Assembly (NCBI GenBank): GCA_963726125.1
Contig: CAVSBG010000001.1
Span: forward strand, 1 to 64,000
From: JAMXLO01 sp963726125
Lineage (GTDB): Bacteria > Pseudomonadota > Alphaproteobacteria > Acetobacterales > Acetobacteraceae
Direction: 5' to 3'
Length of the DNA stretch: 64,000 bases
Shown here: piece by piece, positions 56,669-64,000 of the stretch
How the letters are laid out: each line of letters starts with the position of its first letter
How positions within the stretch are numbered: the first letter of the stretch is position 1
Notes under the pieces: model-generated
Database searches by the model: none
Told to the model about the DNA's origin: nothing
Seen by the model: only the letters and a program-made list of their open reading frames with translations
Position numbers and translations under genes: made by a program

Positions 56669-58039
56669 ATGTCGCGCCTGGTCGTCGTCTCCAACCGCGT
56701 GGCGCCGATTACGGAAGGCGAGCCGACCGCTGGCGGGTTGGCGGCCGGCGTGTTGGATGCGTTGAAGCAGAAGGGCGGCATCTGGTTCGGCTGGAGCGGC
56801 GAGATCACCGACGATACGGTGGCAGCGCCTCACGTGGAACGGACCGTGGGCCAGATCACGCTCTACACGGTCGATCTGAGCCGCCGCGACTACGATGAAT
56901 TCTACCGCGGCTTCGCCAACGGAACGCTGTGGCCAACACTGCACTATCAGATCAATCACGCGCATTTCGACTGGGCCGAGTTCGAAGGCTATCGCCGCGT
57001 GAACGCGCTGTTCGCGCAGGCGCTCGTCCGCCTGGTGCGGCCAGACGATCTGGTATGGGCGCACGACTACCATCTGCTCGGCCTCGCCGAGGCGTTGCGC
57101 GATGCCGGCCTGCGCAACCGTATCGGGCTGTTCCTGCACACGCCCTTCCCCGCCCCCGCAGTGTTCATGACCAACCCGGCGCACGCCGAGCTGATTCGGG
57201 CGATGTGCAGCTTCGATGTGCTCGGCTTCCAGACGGAGGACGACCGCACTGCGTTTGGCGACTACGTCCTGCGACAGGCCGGTGGCACCGCCCTCGGGGA
57301 TGGTCGGTTTTCAGCGTTCGAACGCACGGTGAAGACCGCCGTCTATCCAATCGGCGTGCACGTCGACGAAGTCCGCGCAGAAGCCGAGGCGCCCGCACAC
57401 CAGCGCTACGCTTCGCGGCTGCGCGACAGCCTGCTCGGACGTCCACTGATTCTCAGCGTCGACCGGCTGGACTACTCAAAGGGACTACGCCCCCGCTTCA
57501 TCGCGTTCGAGAAAATGCTGGAACGGTATCCTCATCACCAAGGCAATGTGGTGTTCATGCAGATCGCTCCGCCGTCGCGCGGCGACATCGAAACATATCG
57601 AGAGATACGCCACGCATTGGAAGCCGAGGCCGGGCGCATCAACGGTCGCTTCGCCGAAGTGGACTGGATGCCACTGCGCTACCTCAACCGAGGCTTCGCC
57701 CGGAGCGCCCTCATGCCGCTCTACGCCGAGGCAAAGCTAGGGCTGGTGACACCGCTGCGCGACGGCATGAACTTGGTCGCCAAGGAATACGTGGCGGCCC
57801 AGGACCCAGCCGATCCCGGCGTGCTGGTGCTATCGCAGTTCGCCGGCGCAGCGCGCGAGTTGGATGCAGCACTGATCGTCAACCCCTACGATGAAGCGGG
57901 GGTCGCCACCGCGCTGGATCGCGGCCTCGCCATGCAGCGCGGCGAACGGCGCGAACGCCACGCCGCGATGCTGCAGGTGATGCGTCGCAACAGCCTCGAC
58001 GCGTGGCGCGACCGGTTCGTTTCGGACCTGGCTACTTGA
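56669..58039 (+). CDS. otsA: Trehalose-6-phosphate synthase
   Basis: 456 residues, normal for GT20 OtsA. VVVSNRVAPI near the start, GIWFGWSGE (UDP-glucose site), WAHDYHLLGLAEALR, FLHTPFP, SVDRLDYSKGL and RDGMNLVAKEYVA are all present. Makes trehalose-6-phosphate from UDP-glucose and glucose-6-phosphate for osmotic and desiccation protection. No otsB in the window. GAGG precedes the ATG at 56669; a frame open to 56336 is rejected as non-coding repeat. Overlaps the end of the convergent PLP-enzyme gene by 8 bp. Confidence 0.95.
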   Translation: MSRLVVVSNRVAPITEGEPTAGGLAAGVLDALKQKGGIWFGWSGEITDDTVAAPHVERTVGQITLYTVDLSRRDYDEFYRGFANGTLWPTLHYQINHAHFDWAEFEGYRRVNALFAQALVRLVRPDDLVWAHDYHLLGLAEALRDAGLRNRIGLFLHTPFPAPAVFMTNPAHAELIRAMCSFDVLGFQTEDDRTAFGDYVLRQAGGTALGDGRFSAFERTVKTAVYPIGVHVDEVRAEAEAPAHQRYASRLRDSLLGRPLILSVDRLDYSKGLRPRFIAFEKMLERYPHHQGNVVFMQIAPPSRGDIETYREIRHALEAEAGRINGRFAEVDWMPLRYLNRGFARSALMPLYAEAKLGLVTPLRDGMNLVAKEYVAAQDPADPGVLVLSQFAGAARELDAALIVNPYDEAGVATALDRGLAMQRGERRERHAAMLQVMRRNSLDAWRDRFVSDLAT

Positions 58040-59129
58040 TCCGGCCGCGACCGGCGACGCGCCAGATCGCCTCGATCGTGCCCTTGCGCACTGCGACGAT
58101 CTCCTCGTGCAGATGCACGGTGGTGTCGCCGTAGCCGACAATCAGTTCCACCTTGTCGCCGATGCGCGGCAGGTCGTTCGGTTCGGCAAGATCGATCGTG
58201 CCGTGCTCCGCGGACAAAGCAACGCGTGTCGCCTTCATACCGATTGGTTCAGGCACCGCTCCATCGCTGCTCATGGCCTTCTTGCCGGCATCGAAGATGA
58301 CGCGCGTTGGAGTCGGCCGGCTGGTGACCGTCGCCAACAGCGTCAGCGCCTGGGGAAAATCCAGATGGTACTTGGTGCGATAAAGCACGTCGCTGAAGAT
58401 GATGCCGCCGGCCTCGATTTCCGTGACGCCCGGTTGCTGCGTGCAATAGGGGAACGTGCCGGTGCCACCGCAACTGACGATGTCAACCGGCAGGCCGGCA
58501 GCGCGACACGCATCGGCGCTGGATGTCAGCAGCTTGATCGCATCGGCGACCACGCGAGCCTTCTCCGCCGGATCGGCGATAGTGACAGCGTGGCTCTCCC
58601 AACTCGTCACACCAACGAAGCGCAAGTCCGGTTGCTCAGCGATGGAACGCGCCAACGACACGACGGCCGCACCAGGCTGAACGCCGGCTCGATGCATGCC
58701 GATATCGACCTCGATTGCCACACGCAGTTGCCGACCGGTTCCGTGCATCGCGGCGGCAAGCTCAGCGACGTGCGCGATACTGTCCACCGCAACGATCGGA
58801 TCCGCGATCGCCGTGAGCGCGGCGAGGCGCTGCGTCTTCGCCGCACCAACGATCTGGTTGTGGATCAGGATGTCGCGGACACCCATGGTCGCCAGCACCT
58901 CGGCCTCGCCCAGCTTCGCGCAGGTCACACCGATCGCTCCGGCCGCCAATTCCTTCTGAACGATCTCCGGAGTCTTCTGCCCCTTCGTGTGCGGGCGCCA
59001 ACCAACGCCATTCGCGCGGCAGGTTTCCGCGACGCGCCGGATGTTCGCCTCCATGATATCGAGATCTACCAACAAAGCCGGCGTATCGACCGCCGTCTTC
59101 GGTGCGCCAATTAGCGATGATGCCGCCAT
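58032..59129 (-). CDS. D-threonine aldolase/DSD1-like PLP enzyme
   Basis: 365 residues. N-terminal Ala_racemase_N barrel with the PLP Lys in WRPHTKGQKTPEI near residue 49 and VDIGMHRAGVQPG; C-terminal beta domain with IFDAGKKAMSSD and the metal-ligand pair in the VGYGDTTVHLHEE segment. Fold-type III, metal-dependent family that cleaves D-threonine or D-3-hydroxy-aspartate, or deaminates D-serine. It is convergent with otsA and divergent (95 bp) from the binding-protein gene. Confidence 0.85.
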   Translation of the reverse strand: MAASSLIGAPKTAVDTPALLVDLDIMEANIRRVAETCRANGVGWRPHTKGQKTPEIVQKELAAGAIGVTCAKLGEAEVLATMGVRDILIHNQIVGAAKTQRLAALTAIADPIVAVDSIAHVAELAAAMHGTGRQLRVAIEVDIGMHRAGVQPGAAVVSLARSIAEQPDLRFVGVTSWESHAVTIADPAEKARVVADAIKLLTSSADACRAAGLPVDIVSCGGTGTFPYCTQQPGVTEIEAGGIIFSDVLYRTKYHLDFPQALTLLATVTSRPTPTRVIFDAGKKAMSSDGAVPEPIGMKATRVALSAEHGTIDLAEPNDLPRIGDKVELIVGYGDTTVHLHEEIVAVRKGTIEAIWRVAGRGRIK

Positions 59130-59224
59130 CGGAATTCCCCTGGTGCTGGGGCGATCCTATGCCGGTTTGACGAAACTCGGCTAGCATCCCCAGCAACCGG
59201 GCAAACAATCGGGTGGTGACGGAC

Positions 59225-60811
59225 ATGCATCGACGCACGTTTCTGGCAACAATGGCGGCCGGCGCGGGCACGCTCGCGGCGCCACGGCTGGCGCGCAGCG
59301 CCGGCGCATCGACACTCAAGTTCGTGCCGTCGCAGGACCTGACACTGCTGGACCCAATTCAGTCGCCCTCCGGCTCAACGATCATGCACAGCTGCCTGGT
59401 ATTCGACACGCTCTATGGCCTGGACGAGAACTACAAAGCACAACCACAGATGGTCGAGGGTCACGTCATCGAGGACGATGGCAAGACCTGGAAACTCACG
59501 CTGCGTGATGGACTGAAATTCCACAACGGCGAGCCGGTGCGCGCGCGCGACGCAGTGGCGAGCCTGCAGCGCTGGGCGAAGCGCGATACATTTGGCCAGA
59601 CGCTGTTCGCTGTCACCGATGAACTGTCGGCACCCTCGGACAAGGTCATCCAGTTCCGTCTGAAACAACCATTCCCGATGATCCCAGATGCGCTCGGCAA
59701 GATCGGCGCCTTCTTCGCGATCATCGTGCCCGAGCATCTGGCGCAGACCGAGCCGACCAAGGGCATGCCGGAAATCGTCGGTAGCGGCCCGTATCGCTAT
59801 GTACCCGCCGAGCGGGTCCTGGGCTCGCTGAACGTGTACGAGAAGTTCGCCGACTATGTGCCCCGCGCGTCCGGCAAACCAAGCTTCCTCGCCGGCCCCA
59901 AGGTCGCGCATTTCGATCGCGTCGAGTGGCACACCATTCCCGACCCGGCGACTGCCATGGCCGCGCTGCAATCGGGTGAGGTGGACTGGTGGGACCAGGC
60001 GACCGCCGACACGCTGCCGCTTCTGCGCAAACGGAACGATATCGTAGTCGCAGTGCGCACCACCGTCGCCTCGTTCGGCATGCTGCGGCCCAACTCCACC
60101 CAACCGCCGTTCAACAATCCCGCTGTGCGGCGCGCAGTCCTCGGTGCGATCCAGCAGTCCGACTACATGCTTGCCGTTGCCGGCGAGGACAAATCGCTGT
60201 GGCGCGCCGATTGCGGGTTCTTCACGCCAGGCTCGCCCATGGCAAACGACGCCGGCATGTCCGCACTCAACAGTCCGCGCGATTTCGACAAGGTCAAGCG
60301 CGAGTTGGAAGCCGCCGGATACAAAGGCGAGCGCCTCGTGTACCTCGCGCCCACCGACCTGCCCGCGCTGAACGCCATCAGCGAAGTCGCGGCCGACATG
60401 TTCCGCAAGATCGGCATGAACCTCGACTATGCGGCGACCGATTGGGGCACTGTGGCGCAGCGCTTCGCCTCCCGCGAGCCAGTCGAAAAGGGAGGCTGGA
60501 GCATGTACCCGAACTACGTCTACAGCGTGTCGATGATCAGCCCCGCCGCCAACAACTACATCCGCGCCAACGGCCCCAAGGCGATGTTCGGCTGGCCGGA
60601 CAGCCCGCGCCTGGAAGAGCTGCGCAGCCAGTGGCTGGTGACGTCGGATGTCGCGGCACAGCAGAAGCTTTGTCGTGAGATCCAGACACAGGCTTTCCAG
60701 GACGTGCCGTACTACCCGCTCGGCGTGTACTATCCGGCAACCGCGTATCGCAACAGCCTGACCGGCGTGCTGGACGGCTACTCGCTGTTCTACAACGTGC
60801 AGCGCGCCTGA
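59225..60811 (+). CDS. ABC transporter substrate-binding protein (SBP_bac_5)
   Basis: 528 residues. A Tat-type signal (HRRTFLATMAAGAGTLAAP) is followed by LKFVPSQDLTLLDPIQSP and the SBP_bac_5 signatures FDTLYGLDENY and TLRDGLKFHNGEPV. These proteins bind di/oligopeptides, nickel or opine-like compounds. GTG 59213 is also in frame; ATG 59225 puts the twin Arg at residues 3-4. No permease or ATPase is in the window, so they lie elsewhere or beyond 64 kb. It leads the operon with the amidohydrolase. Confidence 0.9.
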   Translation: MHRRTFLATMAAGAGTLAAPRLARSAGASTLKFVPSQDLTLLDPIQSPSGSTIMHSCLVFDTLYGLDENYKAQPQMVEGHVIEDDGKTWKLTLRDGLKFHNGEPVRARDAVASLQRWAKRDTFGQTLFAVTDELSAPSDKVIQFRLKQPFPMIPDALGKIGAFFAIIVPEHLAQTEPTKGMPEIVGSGPYRYVPAERVLGSLNVYEKFADYVPRASGKPSFLAGPKVAHFDRVEWHTIPDPATAMAALQSGEVDWWDQATADTLPLLRKRNDIVVAVRTTVASFGMLRPNSTQPPFNNPAVRRAVLGAIQQSDYMLAVAGEDKSLWRADCGFFTPGSPMANDAGMSALNSPRDFDKVKRELEAAGYKGERLVYLAPTDLPALNAISEVAADMFRKIGMNLDYAATDWGTVAQRFASREPVEKGGWSMYPNYVYSVSMISPAANNYIRANGPKAMFGWPDSPRLEELRSQWLVTSDVAAQQKLCREIQTQAFQDVPYYPLGVYYPATAYRNSLTGVLDGYSLFYNVQRA

Positions 60812-60826
60812 CGAGAGGACGACACC

Positions 60827-62077
60827 ATGCGATTCGATCTGCTCATCAAGGGCGGCGAGGTCATCGATCCGGCCACCGGCTATTTCGGCCGCGGTGACGT
60901 TGCCGTGCGGCGCGACCGCATCGCGGCGGTAGAGCGCGACATTCCAGCGGAGTCGGCGTTCCGCGTAATCGACGCCGCCGGATTGCTGGTCACACCGGGC
61001 CTGATCGATCTGCACGCGCATGTTTGGCATGGCGCTGGCTATTACGGCATCGATCCCGACCCGGTCGGCGCGGCATCCGGCGTGACAAGCTGGGTCGATG
61101 CCGGTTCGGCAGGCGCGTTCACCTACGACGGACTCCGCCGCTACGTCATCGAACCGGCGAAGGTCCGCATCGCAGCCTTCCTCAACATCTCCTGCATCGG
61201 ACTGGTCGCCTGGGATTACGAACTGACCCAGATCGAACTCTGCGATGTGGAGCTGTTCGAAATGGTCGCCAACCAGCATCGCGACATCGTCTGCGGCGTG
61301 AAGGTGCGAATGGGTGCGACGACCGTCGGTACCAGCGGGATCGAACCGGTGCGCCGTTCGGTGCAGGCCGCCGAACGGTGCGATTTACCGATCATGGTGC
61401 ACATCGCGGTGCCTCCCCCGGGGATCGAGGAGTTCCTGCCCCTGCTGCGGTCTGGCGACATAATCACCCACTGCTTCACCGGCCTGCCGATGAAGCTGTT
61501 CGACGATGACGGGCGGCTGTTCGATGTGGCGAAGCGTGCTATCGACAAGGGCGTGATCCTGGACATCGGCCACGGCGCCGGTTCGTTCGCCTTCGGCACG
61601 GCAGAGGCAGCGCTGGCTGCCGGCATCAAGCCGCATGCGATCTCGACCGACATTCATCAGGTCAGCATCGCCGGCCCGATGTTCGACCTGCCGACATGCC
61701 TGTCGAAATTCCTGGCGCTGGGGCTGGATCTTCGCGAAGTCATCGCGATGGCAACCGAGGCACCGGCGCGCATCCTGCGCTACGAGGATCGTGGTTCGCT
61801 GCGTCCGGGCGCGCTCGGCGACATCGCGCTGTTCCGCCAGCATCAGGGCAGCTTCCCGCTCTACGATAACACCGGCGCAACACGCACCGCCCGGCAGCTA
61901 CTGCGGAATGTCGAAACGATCGTCGGCGGCCGCGTGCTGGAACGTCTCCCACCGTCACCGCGCGCCATCTGGGCGGAACAATGGGACCGTGGTGGCACCA
62001 ACGCGCGCATCCGCAAATTCCAGTGTGACCTGATCGAGAAAGGCCACACACCGGCACAGATGTGCTTGTGTGGATGA
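60827..62077 (+). CDS. Amidohydrolase/deacetylase-family metallohydrolase
   Basis: 416 residues, TIM-barrel amidohydrolase. PGLIDLHAHVWH near residue 60 (HxH), a Lys in GVKVRMG that could be carboxylated, MVHI and THCF His ligands, and STDIH at the C-terminal end of the barrel (Asp). Dihydroorotase-like or N-acyl-D-amino-acid-deacetylase-like action is possible. GAGAGG lies ahead of the ATG. It is 15 bp after the binding-protein gene; with the D-amino-acid enzyme close by, uptake and hydrolysis of an N-acyl D-amino acid or cyclic amide is an attractive guess only. Confidence 0.85.
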   Translation: MRFDLLIKGGEVIDPATGYFGRGDVAVRRDRIAAVERDIPAESAFRVIDAAGLLVTPGLIDLHAHVWHGAGYYGIDPDPVGAASGVTSWVDAGSAGAFTYDGLRRYVIEPAKVRIAAFLNISCIGLVAWDYELTQIELCDVELFEMVANQHRDIVCGVKVRMGATTVGTSGIEPVRRSVQAAERCDLPIMVHIAVPPPGIEEFLPLLRSGDIITHCFTGLPMKLFDDDGRLFDVAKRAIDKGVILDIGHGAGSFAFGTAEAALAAGIKPHAISTDIHQVSIAGPMFDLPTCLSKFLALGLDLREVIAMATEAPARILRYEDRGSLRPGALGDIALFRQHQGSFPLYDNTGATRTARQLLRNVETIVGGRVLERLPPSPRAIWAEQWDRGGTNARIRKFQCDLIEKGHTPAQMCLCG

Positions 62078-62130
62078 CAGCCGCGCCATTGCTCGTATAA
62101 TCCGACACATCAAGGCAGGAGCGTTCAACA

Positions 62131-63030
62131 ATGAGCATCAGCATCCGTCCGGTGCATCCGGTCTTCGTTGGTGAAGTGTCCGGCATCGACATCTCACAGC
62201 CGCTCACCAGCGACCAGGTTGCCGCCGTGGAGGCAGGCATGGACCGCTACGCCGTACTGGCATTCCGTGACCAGCCACTGACTGACGAGCAGCAACTGCA
62301 ATTCAGCCGCAACTTCGGCGAGCTGGAAGTCACGCTGGCAGGACAGATGGCCAAGCCGGAGGACCGCCGCCTGGGTGATCGGCTGGAGCTCGGTGACATC
62401 TCCAACCTCACCGCGCGCAATCAGATACGCGAACGCGACGATCGCTCCCGGATGTACGCGCTGGCCAATCGGCTGTGGCATTCGGATGCCTCGTTCCGCG
62501 CCATCGGCGCCGGCTATACACTGCTGCACGGCCGCGTGATCCCCGGCGTTGGCGGCAACACCGAATTCGCCGACATGAGGGCGGCCTACGACGCGCTCGA
62601 CGACGCCACCAAGGCCGAATTGGAGTCCCTGATTACCGAACACTCCATCGTCTTTTCACGTGAGCAGATCGGCTTCGCCGATTACGCCCCCGGCAACGAG
62701 GACAGGCTGCGTCCCGTGCAGCACCCGCTGGTGATCACTCACCCGGTCAGTGGCCGCAAATCGTTGTACCTGTCGTCGCACATTGGTGGCATCGTCGGCT
62801 GGCCAGTGCCCGAAGCGCGCGCATTCATCCGAGACCTGATGGAGCATGCGACGCAACGCCAGTTCGTCTATTCGCACGCATGGCGCGTGAACGACCTGGT
62901 GATGTGGGACAACCGCACAGTCATGCACCGCGCCCGCCGGTTCAACGATCTGAAGGAGGTCCGCGACCTGCGCCGCACATCGATCAAGGGCACCGGCCTG
63001 ACGGTGCAGCACGCACAGGCCGCCGAATAG
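62131..63030 (+). CDS. TauD/TfdA-family Fe(II)/2-oxoglutarate dioxygenase, copy 1
   Basis: 299 residues. IRPVHPVFVGEVSGIDIS at the N-terminus, iron ligands in WHSDASF (His-x-Asp) and in MWDNRTVMHRARR (distal His), with the 2-oxoglutarate Arg just after. Family members hydroxylate taurine, 2,4-D or similar small acids. It shares extended identity with the next two genes, so it is a tandem duplicate. The gene is 53 bp after the amidohydrolase. Confidence 0.93.
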   Translation: MSISIRPVHPVFVGEVSGIDISQPLTSDQVAAVEAGMDRYAVLAFRDQPLTDEQQLQFSRNFGELEVTLAGQMAKPEDRRLGDRLELGDISNLTARNQIRERDDRSRMYALANRLWHSDASFRAIGAGYTLLHGRVIPGVGGNTEFADMRAAYDALDDATKAELESLITEHSIVFSREQIGFADYAPGNEDRLRPVQHPLVITHPVSGRKSLYLSSHIGGIVGWPVPEARAFIRDLMEHATQRQFVYSHAWRVNDLVMWDNRTVMHRARRFNDLKEVRDLRRTSIKGTGLTVQHAQAAE

Positions 63031-63032
63031 CC

Positions 63033-63911
63033 ATGGCGATCGAAGTACGACCACTCCACCCGCTATTTGTCGGCGAAGTATCGGGCACCGACATCACCCG
63101 CCCCCTCGGGCGCGAGGACGTAGCGGCAATCGAGGGCGGCATGGATCGCCACGCCGTCCTGGTGTTCCGCGATCAGCATCTGACCGACGAACAGCAGCTA
63201 GCGTTCTCACGCAATTTCGGCGAGCTCGAGTTCACCCGCGGCACCGGCATCAGCAAGCCCGGGGAGCTGCGGCTCAATCCAGCGTTCGCAGATGTCTCCA
63301 ACCTCGACACGAACAATCAGCCGCTGGCGCGCGACAACCGGCGGCGGCTCTACAGCCTTGGCAACCGGTTGTGGCATTCCGACAGCTCGTTCAAGGCAAT
63401 CCCGGCAATGTATTCGCTGCTCTCCGGGCGCATCGTCTCCGAGAAAGGCGGCGAGACGGAATTTGCCGACATGCGCGCGGCCTATGACGCACTGGACGCG
63501 GCAACCAAGGCCCAGATCGAAGATCTGGTGTGCGAGCATTCGCTGCTCTATTCGCGCGAGCAGCTCGGCTTCGACCTCACACCGGAAGAGCGCGCAACCA
63601 TGCAGCCAGTGCGCCAGCGGCTGGTGCGCACACATCAAGCCACCGGACGAAAGTCGCTGTACCTGGCTTCACATATCGGCACCATCATCGGATGGCCCAT
63701 GCAGGAGGCACGCGCGTTCATCCGAGACCTGATCGAACACGCAACGCAGCCGCAATTTGTCTACGCGCACAAATGGCGCCCGTGGGACCTGGTAATGTGG
63801 GACAACCGCCAGACAATGCATCGCGTCCGCCGCTATGATGAGAGCAAACCGCGCGACATGCGCCGCACCACGGTCGGAGGGACAGAGACAACGGTCGCAC
63901 AGGCGGCCTGA
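63033..63911 (+). CDS. TauD/TfdA-family Fe(II)/2-oxoglutarate dioxygenase, copy 2
   Basis: 292 residues, same family and layout as copy 1: IEVRPLHPLFVGEVSGTDIT, WHSDSSF iron ligands and MWDNRQTMHRVRRYD. It begins 2 bp after the stop of copy 1, so it is translationally coupled. Key residues are kept in both, but loops such as RGTGISKPGEL differ from copy 1, suggesting different substrates. Confidence 0.93.
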   Translation: MAIEVRPLHPLFVGEVSGTDITRPLGREDVAAIEGGMDRHAVLVFRDQHLTDEQQLAFSRNFGELEFTRGTGISKPGELRLNPAFADVSNLDTNNQPLARDNRRRLYSLGNRLWHSDSSFKAIPAMYSLLSGRIVSEKGGETEFADMRAAYDALDAATKAQIEDLVCEHSLLYSREQLGFDLTPEERATMQPVRQRLVRTHQATGRKSLYLASHIGTIIGWPMQEARAFIRDLIEHATQPQFVYAHKWRPWDLVMWDNRQTMHRVRRYDESKPRDMRRTTVGGTETTVAQAA

Positions 63912-63930
63912 CGTCCGGAGCATGACGCCA

Positions 63931-64000
63931 TGACAATCAGCATCCGGCAGATCACCGCCACGTTCGCCGGCGAAGTGTCGGGCGTGGACATCACACAACC
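63931..64000 (+). CDS. TauD/TfdA-family dioxygenase, copy 3, cut by the window end
   Basis: Only 23 codons are visible: MTISIRQITATFAGEVSGVD then ITQ, matching the N-termini of copies 1 and 2 (SIRPVHPVFVGEVSGIDIS). It starts 19 bp after copy 2. Too short to say whether the gene is whole, but the pattern indicates a third tandem paralogue. Confidence 0.78.

Noticed and set aside
59375..61279. 634-residue minus-strand open frame
   Set aside because: It is antisense to the SBP_bac_5 gene and the amidohydrolase gene, both well supported.

Overview
The window is a high-GC chromosomal segment of an alphaproteobacterium. Rhodospirillales/Acetobacteraceae is my best guess, inferred from the GC-rich codon use, the REP-like intergenic repeat families and the mix of catabolic genes; no rRNA or other marker gene fixes the taxonomy. 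I see no tRNA, rRNA, CRISPR array, prophage or replication origin. Most of the content is small-molecule transport and catabolism in short, tightly packed operons.

Layout. 1-1.7 kb: an IS110-family element of IS1111 type, inserted in the loop of a palindromic REP-like sequence. 1.7-6.8 kb: an MFS exporter, a hot-dog thioesterase and a carbohydrate-type ABC importer (two permeases and a binding protein, no ATPase). 6.9-12.8 kb: a compact minus-strand operon (TPP enzyme, CNT nucleoside transporter, gamma-glutamyltransferase, SnoaL-like protein, oxaloacetate decarboxylase-like lyase). 12.9-22.5 kb: a second ICL/PEP-mutase-family lyase, an oxidoreductase with a C-terminal SAF-like region, a creatininase-family hydrolase, a 1201-residue 5-oxoprolinase-like protein and an AsmA-like protein. 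22.5-25.2 kb: a membrane transporter-like protein, a flavin reductase and a small secreted protein. 25.2-30.3 kb: the prkA / DUF444 (YeaH) / SpoVR stress module, with the last two in a single reading frame. 31-32.3 kb: an ECF sigma factor with a divergent zinc-finger protein. 32.4-41.1 kb: acyl-CoA metabolism (phosphotransferase, acyl-CoA dehydrogenase, SDR, thiolase, acyl-CoA ligase, DOPA-dioxygenase-like protein, FAD monooxygenase), interrupted by a toxin-antitoxin pair. 41-48.6 kb: three FMN-dependent alpha-hydroxy-acid dehydrogenases, alanine dehydrogenase, a class II aldolase and a zinc alcohol dehydrogenase. 48.6-58 kb: a repeat cluster with a perfect 75-bp palindrome, an MFS transporter, a glycosyltransferase, an ABC exporter, a Pho84-like MFS transporter next to a PstS-like binding protein, and trehalose-6-phosphate synthase. 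58-64 kb: a D-amino-acid lyase-like PLP enzyme, an SBP_bac_5 binding protein, an amidohydrolase and three tandem TauD-family dioxygenases, the last cut by the window end.

Two features run across the whole window. First, eight genes carry at least ten single-base frameshifts, and the protein continues recognisably in another frame each time; a ninth indel may have fused DUF444 to SpoVR. That density points to an uncorrected long-read consensus or to very recent gene decay. Second, at least two families of REP-like palindromes fill the intergenic spaces. One copy is read in frame inside the gamma-glutamyltransferase gene, one supplies the likely start codon of an acyl-CoA ligase, and one is the target of the IS element. 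The IS keeps both halves of its target, a matching pair of 9-bp subterminal inverted repeats and about 350 nt of non-coding DNA downstream of the transposase, where IS1111-type elements carry their guide (seeker/bridge) RNA.
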